From Stentor coeruleus (lineage: Eukaryota > Ciliophora > Heterotrichea > Heterotrichida > Stentoridae): DNA of 22,333 nucleotides. The stretch is from contig MPUH01001166.1 of NCBI GenBank assembly GCA_001970955.1, positions 1 through 22,333 on the forward strand, given 5' to 3'. Position 1 is the first letter of the stretch; each line of letters starts with the position of its first letter. Both the position numbers and the translations under genes were made by a program. Of the stretch, positions 1 through 8,400 are shown one piece after another. The notes beneath the pieces are model-generated. The model searched no databases and was not told the DNA's origin. It saw only the letters and a list, made by a program, of their open reading frames with translations.

Positions 1-1316
1 ATACTATATTGGCTTATTTCATCCAAAAAACACTTTTATTCAATTCAGGATTATAATTTAATATATTAAGTTTTTAAGTCAAATTTATAAAAGTAAGGTA
101 TTTATATTATAGATTAATTTGAGTTTATATAGCATTTAGGTTTTATATGATAAAATATCTGATATACTTATGGAGATTATTTTATAATAATTATTTAATA
201 TTATAAAGTATCCTACAAAAGCATAAAGCTATGCAGATTTATCAGTTTGGTCAAGGTCTACAGTAACACTTGAAATTAATAATTATATCAGTTTCATTTC
301 TTCTAATTCATATAGTCATTTATTTCTACACAAAGCAAAACTTGCCTCAATCATTTTGACGCTAAAGAAAAGAAACAGTAAAGACCTCCTGAACCAAATA
401 AAGAGTCACATAACCAGCGACAACGAGTGATTTAATATACCGAATCTGCCTAAAGAAAGAGATCGTAGGACAAACAAGCCTCGATCGGACAAGGATTAAA
501 TCATGCCACTTTAAACTTCTACACAAAATATAAGTCAAATAGTATTTTAATAATACCACAACTTATCCTAATATTTAAATAACTCCATTAAATTTTCTTA
601 AAGGTTTTTTTATATTAATTGCTTGAATGAATCAATTCATATAATAATTGTGATTATATAATACAAAATCCTATATGCTTATATATCAAACATACTAAAT
701 AATTATTTTATCATATATATTTTTTTAAATATCCTATCCTATCATAATTACCAATTACTAAATTATATATCAAAAATCAGCCCACATTATTATCCACTAC
801 ATAAATAATTATAACACACACATATTTTCCTTTATAGAATTTCTCAGGACAAATAATCTTTACAACTTTTATTCCATAAAAGCATAGTTATTATGATCTT
901 AACACAAAAATTATTGCAACTTTTTTACATATCATGTATAGAATACCAACAATATATTTCCTAAATATCTCATGGTATATTATACATAAATTCTTATAAA
1001 CCTAGAAACATACAATTTCCTTCATAATAATCATTACAAACACTAAACTAATCAAACCTAAAATTTCCCCAAAAAATCTCTACTACCTATCTATACCTCT
1101 AACTAAAAAATACCCCAACCTCACAAACTCCCTCTTCTAAAACCTCGCTTTCCTATCCAAAAAATCCCTTTCTCACACAAACATCCCATTCTTATATAAA
1201 AAACCAATTTTTCCATATAACTACACACAAATCCTACATGAATTTCCCCCTAAAGCTACCAATCTATCAAATCTATATAAAAAAAGTCTAAAAACCCTTT
1301 GAAGTCTAACTGCTAT
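1..1316. other. Gene-poor left end
   Basis: No protein gene is convincing here. Most of the stretch is very AT-rich. There are two exceptions: a GC-richer segment at about 361-530 (separate entry), and bases 1021-1260, which are strongly C/A-biased (by hand count 76 C to 3 G). The C/A-biased part lies just downstream of the minus-strand SCP2 gene. No telomere repeat is visible at base 1, so the left edge is an ordinary cut or contig end. Confidence 0.6.
361..530. other. GC-richer foldable segment, possible ncRNA
   Basis: By hand count, bases 361-480 are about 39% GC, against about 18% in 541-600. The segment holds nested inverted repeats. Bases 461-469 (GATCGTAGG) pair with 479-486 (CCTCGATC) with one bulged T and a 9-nt loop. 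AGTCAC and GTGATT, near 404 and 427, can form six pairs including one G-U. I could not match it to spliceosomal RNAs, SRP RNA, RNase P, tRNA or a telomerase template on either strand. A 65-codon minus-strand ORF (362-559) covers it but has no recognisable domain. It could be a structured non-coding RNA, an unrecognised small gene, or a gene remnant. Confidence 0.25.
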
Positions 1317-1673
1317 TTAAAGCTTAACGTTTTTAGGGAGCACGTCTGGGGTGAATTTGGTAGCCTTAGCCATGTTGCCTTTGATTTTCATTTTCCCTTG
1401 CATAAAAGCAACCTGAGGGTTCAAAGTTCCATTAGAAACGGCAATCAAATCGTCGTCAGTCAAAGTGAATGTAGCATCAGCAGTTCCTTGTTTTCCTTTA
1501 GCAATTGCCCCATTACCATTTTTCAAGTCTACGGTGAACCATGCTGGCTCAGCGCCTGGTGCTGAGAGAATTTCAAAATGGAAAACAGCTCCGATTTTAG
1601 CGACAAGGTCTTTTCCTACTGCTGCTAAGTGAGGAGTCATCGACTCGAAAAGCTTTTCTGATTTAAGTGCCAT
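1317..1673 (-). CDS. SCP2-domain sterol/lipid carrier protein
   Basis: This is a 118-aa single-domain protein of the SCP-2 sterol-transfer family, which binds fatty acids, acyl-CoAs or sterols in a hydrophobic tunnel. Visible family features are WFTVDLKNG (residues 45-53), the acidic strand-turn DATFTLTDDDLI (66-77) and the C-terminal NPQVAFMQGKMKIKGNM (85-101). The length fits a free-standing SCP2 domain (about 120 aa) rather than the thiolase or dehydrogenase fusions. The ATG is the first in frame, and the stop is TAA. The C-terminus is VKL, close to but not a canonical peroxisomal PTS1 (SKL/AKL), so peroxisomal location is uncertain. The 5' flank has TATA-like stretches (TATATATA about 50 nt before the ATG). 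Its upstream gap is shared with the divergent gene at 2717. The family call is confident; the ligand is unknown. Confidence 0.9.
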   Translation of the reverse strand: MALKSEKLFESMTPHLAAVGKDLVAKIGAVFHFEILSAPGAEPAWFTVDLKNGNGAIAKGKQGTADATFTLTDDDLIAVSNGTLNPQVAFMQGKMKIKGNMAKATKFTPDVLPKNVKL

Positions 1674-2716
1674 TTATCACCATTACTTTTACCTTATACT
1701 TGAGATTATTATATCCCTGTCCTATATATAAGTACTTTTTATTATTGTATAAGGGTTAAACGAAGGGTTTGTTGTAAAATTTGTTTTCGGTAAACGATTT
1801 TTATATGAAAGTTCCCCTTTTTATGTTTGGTTTATGTGATCAAAGTAGGTAAAGGGTGTGTGAGTTGATAAAATTTTGGAGTGGAGAAATTTGATGTTTT
1901 GAAAAGATGGGATATGAGATTTGGATGAAGAAAATTTTTGATGATGGGATTTTTTTTTTGATGGGTGGGTTAAGATTGTGTTTCTTTTTTTTGGCGAAAG
2001 GTGAAGTTGATTTTAGATATTAGCAAATAATAGATAGGAATTTTTATTGTGATTTGGTATGATATGGAGAAGATAGGGAGGTTGGGAGAATGAGTTTTTT
2101 TTGTGGAGAGTTGTTTAGGGAAGAAAAATTGTTTTGGTTATTTATATGAAGAATTATTCATTTTTATGGGTGTGTTTTAGAAAGGTTTTATGATGTTTTT
2201 TAAGTATTAATGTTGGAGTTTTGATTTGTTTGTGTAATGTTTATATTTTTTTGTTTTATTTGTAAGTAGTGAGAAATATTTTTTTTTGTAAAAATATTGT
2301 AGTTTAGTAAAATGTTATAAAAATCGTCACAAATTAATTTCACTAGGCTTGAGGATAAAGCAATTTTTTATATTTTAAATAAACTATAAGACAATACTAT
2401 CTACGTTTTACTTATTGTATTTTCTAAAATAATGTCTTATATTTCATTCGATTTTTTAGTAAAATTTATCCAGAACCATTTTTTATAAAACCCTAAGGAT
2501 TAAACTTGAAACATACTAAAAAACCTAAACATATAAAAAATACATCCTATAACATAAACCCAAAAAGCTCTCAATCCATCCAAAAAAAACCTCATAATTT
2601 CCACAGCAATCCCATAACCTAAAATATAACTTCAACCATAATTTCTCTATCAAAAATCCTAAAAATCCTCATTATCCTCACAATTCCAAAACCGAAAACT
2701 ATTAACAAAATAAAAT
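1674..2716. promoter_or_regulatory. Divergent intergenic region with a strand-bias switch
   Basis: This 1-kb gap separates the heads of the SCP2 gene (-) and the small basic-protein gene (+). Bases 1861-2280 are almost C-free on the plus strand (by hand count 111 G to 4 C). Bases 2521-2700 are almost G-free (50 C to 3 G). The switch lies around 2330-2480. The gap presumably holds both promoters. TATA-like runs lie close to each start. No ORF or RNA gene was recognised. Confidence 0.6.
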
Positions 2717-3133
2717 ATGAATTTTGCTATATATCAAAGCTACGTAAGAAAGCCATCAAGATTCTTCGCCCCATCCATTCCCCAAAGAAAACTCTTAAAA
2801 ACCAATACTCTAATATCACAAAAAAACACACAGCGTCAATCAAATATAGACAAGTCTTACAAATTTCTCTTCCCTAGTACTCCTTTAGGTAATTTACAAG
2901 ATCAAATATCTGAGAAGCCAAAAGTTGACATAAAACCAAAAACCCCATCAGTGTTATTAAAAAAAGTGGAGATTGTTTTCGGAAATCGTATTTCGGTAAA
3001 AAGAGTTGGAAGGAAAATAGAAACATCTGGGGAAGAAATCACAATGGCAAAAAGGCCTAATAGTTCTAGAGGAATAACAACTGGACGTAAAAGTTTCCAG
3101 AGGACAACTTTTTATCCTCGAAATACGTTATAA
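2717..3133 (+). CDS. Small basic protein of unknown function
   Basis: This is a 138-aa ORF from the first in-frame ATG to TAA. I do not recognise a family. The protein is strongly basic (many Lys/Arg), rich in Ser, Thr and Pro, and has no membrane span or signal peptide. The middle (about residues 50-75) is Pro/Lys-rich. The C-terminal third carries clustered Arg/Gly/Ser, including a SSRG segment, and looks disordered. Support for a real gene comes from its length, an upstream flank with the G-poor C/A bias seen before other plus-strand genes here, and a 110-nt tail-to-tail gap to the next gene at 3244. It could be a nucleic-acid- or microtubule-associated protein, but nothing visible decides this. 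Confidence 0.6.
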   Translation: MNFAIYQSYVRKPSRFFAPSIPQRKLLKTNTLISQKNTQRQSNIDKSYKFLFPSTPLGNLQDQISEKPKVDIKPKTPSVLLKKVEIVFGNRISVKRVGRKIETSGEEITMAKRPNSSRGITTGRKSFQRTTFYPRNTL

Positions 3134-3243
3134 TTAATAAAACCTAGTGGTTTTTATATAAAAATAAGATAAATATTACTTTCTAATAGTTTATTTTTTA
3201 TTAGGATGCTATAAGTAAATCTCTCAAAATGAGTTCAAAAATC

Positions 3244-4827
3244 TTAAGTATTATTAATTGCATCTATTTTTTCAAGTTCATTTGGTTCATTGACCAAAGA
3301 TAAAATATCACAATTTATCAAGCCATTTGCTGAGTAAGTGGTACAGCGTCTATTTCTTATAATAATAATAGTTGTGCATTGAATAAACAAATGCCTCATT
3401 CTTTTGACTTTAAATCCAATTGTATTTATTGGAAAACAACTTGAAATCCTACTTTTATACAAAAAAAAATCACTTGGTCGTATTTTACCCCATTTGTAAT
3501 TAGAAAAAAATCTTTCAAGTTTTTGGATGTTGTCTATACGGCAATTAAAACACTCAAACAACGGGTTGATTGGAAAAATGTATTTTTTGGTTTCGAATTT
3601 TAGTATTTGATAGTTAAACGATTTGGTCAAAGCTCCAAATATAAGTTTTTTAGCATATTTGTGCATGTCTATTAAACTTTTTGCAAGTTTTGAGGAAAAG
3701 TAAAGGTTTATTAAAATGTTGAGAAATGATGCTGAAGAAAGAGTTATGATGACACCATAGAATATTTTTAAGTAGCTTTTACTAATGAATTTACTTTCTT
3801 TGCTTGTATAATCTTTTAGATTAGATGTATTTATGCACATTATTAAGATGTGAGTAATATCATTATATGGTGTTATAAGTTTTCTATAGCAGAAATATGC
3901 GATTTTATTTATTGTAGAAAATTCAAAGGAGTTATAGTCATAAAAATTTACCCCTGTGATATTATCCCAGAGACTTTTAGAAAAACCTGTAATATCTTCT
4001 TGGAAAATACGAGTTTCAAGTTTGTAGTTCCATGGATTTACAATCATGGCTCCTTTAATTGTAGATAAAATGGTTATAAGTCCTAATAGTTCTGTTTTTG
4101 TGTTGACTAATTGCTTCATGTGATCACAGGTTATATCAACTGCTGCTACAGCATATATTTTATTATTCCTTTCAATTGTTTTTGAAGATGTGATTACATA
4201 ACGATTTGTAATAGCATCAATATATGGTTCAGTAAGAATATATTTCCCTTGATTCATAAAAGCTTGATAATACCATTCTCTTACAGTATGTGTATATCCT
4301 AAAGGCATAACTACACCTGGGTATATAAATAATATTTCATCAACTTCAAAGCCGAAATACATCCATGTAATCGATTCATGCATTATATTCGGAAATATCA
4401 AGTTCATAGCTTTTGACGAATTTACAACTTCTAATCCTTGCTCACTAAGTTTAGGGTAATATTTCGAATAGAAAACCCCAAAATCTTCATAGATTTTATT
4501 TTCATTTTTGATAGTATTAGAAAATACAGCTTCACTATTTGATGATATCAGATATGCAGAATTTATTTTTTGAAGCAAATTCGACATAATTTCTGTAGTT
4601 TTCAAATATTTTTTAAGTTCAATTGTAAGAGCATAAGAGTTTAATGATAAAAGCTTTAAAATAATACCTTTTGCTTGATCGTTTTCAATATTAGAATTGT
4701 TTTGAGCTAAGAAAGTGTCGATCCAATCTAATAGTCCTTTTGTTTCAAATATTAAAGAAGGTACACAGATAAAGACCAAGAATAGTATCAGGATTAAAAC
4801 TTGGATTCGGATGCTAAGAGCTTTCAT
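3244..4827 (-). CDS. dCache-type membrane sensor protein
   Basis: This 527-aa protein has the layout of a Cache-type receptor. There is an N-terminal hydrophobic segment (about 9-28), a large extracellular region (about 30-350), a second membrane span (about 355-378) and a cytoplasmic tail of about 150 residues. The extracellular part has the dCache core signature. A conserved REWYYQAF is followed by GKYILTEPYIDA (about 194-205), then RYVITSSKTI and AVAAVDIT, the pattern that lines the small-ligand pocket in dCache_1 domains. After the second span a short amphipathic stretch resembles a HAMP linker but is not convincing. The tail contains no kinase, cyclase or methyl-accepting domain that I recognise, so the output is unknown. 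The start is the first ATG, directly before the hydrophobic segment. A small-molecule sensor at the cell surface is inferred; the ligand cannot be told from sequence. Confidence 0.75.
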   Translation of the reverse strand: MKALSIRIQVLILILFLVFICVPSLIFETKGLLDWIDTFLAQNNSNIENDQAKGIILKLLSLNSYALTIELKKYLKTTEIMSNLLQKINSAYLISSNSEAVFSNTIKNENKIYEDFGVFYSKYYPKLSEQGLEVVNSSKAMNLIFPNIMHESITWMYFGFEVDEILFIYPGVVMPLGYTHTVREWYYQAFMNQGKYILTEPYIDAITNRYVITSSKTIERNNKIYAVAAVDITCDHMKQLVNTKTELLGLITILSTIKGAMIVNPWNYKLETRIFQEDITGFSKSLWDNITGVNFYDYNSFEFSTINKIAYFCYRKLITPYNDITHILIMCINTSNLKDYTSKESKFISKSYLKIFYGVIITLSSASFLNILINLYFSSKLAKSLIDMHKYAKKLIFGALTKSFNYQILKFETKKYIFPINPLFECFNCRIDNIQKLERFFSNYKWGKIRPSDFFLYKSRISSCFPINTIGFKVKRMRHLFIQCTTIIIIRNRRCTTYSANGLINCDILSLVNEPNELEKIDAINNT

Positions 4828-5471
4828 TAGAAAGAATAATATTAAAATTTATCAGTATCAATTGCTTAATTTTTTGTATAAATAATATTAGTTTAAGCAA
4901 AACAATTAAAAATCGACATATAGGCCAAGGCAAGGGATTACTAAATTGTACTATTTTTGCATAGTCTACTTATACTATAAACCAAATCCATATTCATCAC
5001 AAACTGTTTATACACAATTACATTAAAAGACAAGAAAAGATCCCTAACCAAGTCACATTCTTGAATTGAGGTCTTAAGTTAATTTTTTTTACTATTACCG
5101 AAGTAAAAGTGATTCGCTAAAAGCTATCTAATCTTATCCAAGAACAATATAAACCTAACCATCTATAAAATTGATTTATAGACCTTGGCAACTAGTAACT
5201 CTACTTAGAGACTAGGAAAAATTAAATTAAATCAATTCAAATGTGAATGAAATTCTTTAAAGGGAAAAAAAAACACCCTGAGCTAATGGCAAAAATTGTG
5301 AAAAACTGAAAACTATTCAAAAATCAATCAAAAATAATGGAAATAATTTACAAATTGTTGACAATATCAATCAGATGACAACATAATAATAGTTTGAATC
5401 AATGTTTCCTAATAGAATAAAAAAATAAACTACTTCCCATGAATGATTTTATATCTGTGATTAATTGCTAA
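4828..5471. other. Intergenic region between two minus-strand genes
   Basis: This 640-nt gap holds the 3' flank of the giant coiled-coil gene and the 5' flank of the Cache-receptor gene. Unlike several other gaps it has no strong strand bias. The only structure I can point to is a hairpin at 5192-5215. No ORF, tRNA or known small RNA was recognised. Confidence 0.5.
5192..5215. repeat. Small perfect-arm hairpin
   Basis: CTAGT, a two-base AA bulge and CTCT pair across a four-base loop (ACTT) with AGAG and ACTAG, giving nine Watson-Crick pairs. It lies about 260 nt downstream of the stop of the giant coiled-coil gene. It may be chance in AT-rich DNA or part of an unrecognised RNA. Confidence 0.3.
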
Positions 5472-8400
5472 TTAATATTTTAAAGATTTGAAGCTTCCTT
5501 TAGAATTTTTGCTTTTAAGGCTTCTTTCAGTGCTCGCTTTTTTATTCCCCAAGCTTTTTTCCAGCTCAAGTCTTTCATCAAGAAGTTTTTTAAATATTTC
5601 TATAATTTCGCCCATATCTTCACCTTGCTCAAGCAACCGTTCAATACGACATATATTCGTCCCAATCGATCTATGTCCAACAAATTCACTTAAATCCTTC
5701 ATATCCATGTTTAATATATCCATACAATCTGAATACAGTTCATGTTCAACATTTTGTCCAGCTTTCGATTTCAATAACTCAACTGAATCACTCAATTCTT
5801 TAAATATCCTCCTTGTGATATTACATAAAGCATGGAACTGTGCTTCAGTTTTTTTTAAAGCTCCCTGAAGCTTATCATTTCTTTTAACTTCCTTCTCTAG
5901 ATTAGAAAAAGCATCAATCGACATATTCTGCTTATCATTCTGCAAAGCTTCCAACTCAATTTCTGTCGTCTCCAGTTTAGCTTTCATAGTTTTTATCTGC
6001 ATATCCTTCCTTTCTACATCAGCTTTAAGCCTTTTCATCTTTTCTTTAAGTTTCTCACATTCATCTGAATTCATTCTTGCGCTTTCAATACTAGAGTTTT
6101 CAATCCTATTTTTAAATTCCTTAATCAAACTTTCCTTCCTCGCTACATCATTCCTTAAAGCCTTATTTTTTTCAATCAACTGAGTATTTTCATCATTTAA
6201 CTTCCTTTCATTTTCTTTTAATCCTTCAATAACCCCTTTCATTTCATAAATAGATTTTTCTTTTCTACTAATATCAATACGAAGTTTTTTAACTTTCTCA
6301 CTTGAGTCTTTTATCTGTTCAAGTTCTTCTTGAATTGCATTATTTTCATAATCTTGTTGNTCACTTGAGTCTTTTATCTGTTCAAGTTCTTCTTGAATTG
6401 CATTATTTTCATAATCTTGTTGATCCTTTTGTGCTTTAAGATTATCAAGGATTTCTTTTTTCCTTGAAAGTTCATCATTAAGTTTTTTAACTGTGATTTC
6501 AAAATCACGATTTTGGTTTATAATTTGACTCCATTCTTCAGGTGAATGCCATTTTTCTCTTAGTCTAGCAACTTCTTCAGCAAGTTTTTGCATGTCGTTT
6601 CTATGTCGTTTTTCTATATCAGAGATTTCTTTTTTACTATTTGTTTCTAGAGTTGGTTTACTTTCTAATTCATTGTTTAAGTGTTCGAGTTCTTCTTTGC
6701 TTACTGATAATTGGCATTCTAAATTACGAACTTGGGCTTTGAGTTTGTAGACTTGGTTTTGTAATGATATGAAATCTTCTTCTTTTTGAGGGTTTTCAGG
6801 CTTTTTAGGTTTTTTGTCAAGTTTTTTCGGTTTTACGGACTTGAGTTCGGACTTTAGGGATTTTATTATTGAGTCTTTTTTAGCGATTTGGAGCATGTAA
6901 TCAACGGATTCAGCTGCTTTTTTAGGGTTTTTACGCTGACGGAGGTCGTTGTAGTATTGGTCTTTAAGACTGGATATCTGCCCTTCGTATTGCTCAATAG
7001 CTTTTTCAAACTCTTCAAAAGATAGACGGGTTTCTTCTCTTAAAGCTTCAAGTTTGTCGCAGTGACCATTTGTTTCTATAGTCCTCAGTTCTTCAAGGTC
7101 CTGAATTTTTAGCTCGAATTCTTTAAGTTTGAGTTTTAATGCAGTGTTGATTTTCTCTGAGTCTTCAAGTCGGATTGACGTACTTTCGAAATCTTTTTCT
7201 AAACTCTTTAAATGCACATGTAAAGCATCATTTTCAGTCTGTAGCCTAGCATTTCCATTCATTAATTCTTTAATTTTATCTTTAAGTTCCCCTGTAATAC
7301 TAGCCGATCCTTGTAACTTACCTGTAAGTTTAATCACTTCACTTTTAGAATCCTGTTGTAATGCAACCAAATCTCTTTCAAGTCTTCTCATATTCTCAGT
7401 AGTCTCTTTAAGCGCTTGAGTAACTTCAGCACATCTATCAATAAGCTCTTCTTTTTCATTCATAGCTTTACCTAAACTCTGTTCATACTTAGCCACTTCT
7501 AGTTCTAAATTAACAATTTTTTCTTGTAATTCCAAATGAAGCTGATTAACTTTCTGTTCAGCAGAACTTTCAGTCAACACAAGATTCCTAAGCTTATTCT
7601 CAGCATCAATCCTTTTACGCATTTCCTCATCAAGCATAGTAATTTTCTCTCTAAGTAACACTTGCAAACTTGCTATTTGAATCCCAGGGTCTTTTTTTAA
7701 TGTCCCAGTCATGTTCCCTTTAAACTCCTCAGCTTTCTCAGCATAAATTGTATTTTCTTCAATTTCAGCAATTTTAGCTACAAGTTGACTTCTTTCTTCG
7801 ATATGAGCTTTTTTTGATTCATAAAGTTCTTTTGTTATTTTTTCATTAACATCTTGAAGCTCTTGCATTTCTTCTAATAATTTTTCTAATTCAGCAGGAT
7901 TAGTTTTAGGCTCTTCAATTGGAATTGTATTTTTTTCTTCCCTTAAAATTTTTATTTGACTTTGTAATTCTAATATAGTCCTTTCTCTTGATGTTAAAAT
8001 CTCCACTTGTTCAGCTTGCCAATCTTGCATTTCTTCATGTAATTTTTCTACTCTTTGTAATGCTTGATCTTTTAATAATGTAGTTTCTTTTATTTCTTGA
8101 CATAAAGATTCAATTCCTCTTTGGAGCTCTTCTTTTTCCCCTTCAAGTTTGGAAACTTTGCTTTTAGTTTGAGATAAGGCGTATTGAAGGTTTCTAGATT
8201 CAGTTATAAGGCTTTCAACTTTTTCTTGAAGTGAAGAAAACTCTTGGGTTAGTTTTTGGTTTTCAGATAACAAGATTTGGATTTCTTTAGATTTTTGTGA
8301 TGTCTGGCGAGTAACTTCATCTTCAACTGTTCTTTTTAATGACTCAGTTTTTTGTTTTATATCGCCGCCAACTAAAGATTCGCAGTCTGCTTTGATTATC

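Noticed and set aside
362-559. 65-codon minus-strand ORF
   Set aside because: No domain or convincing composition. It overlaps the foldable GC-richer island, which explains it better as non-coding or remnant sequence.
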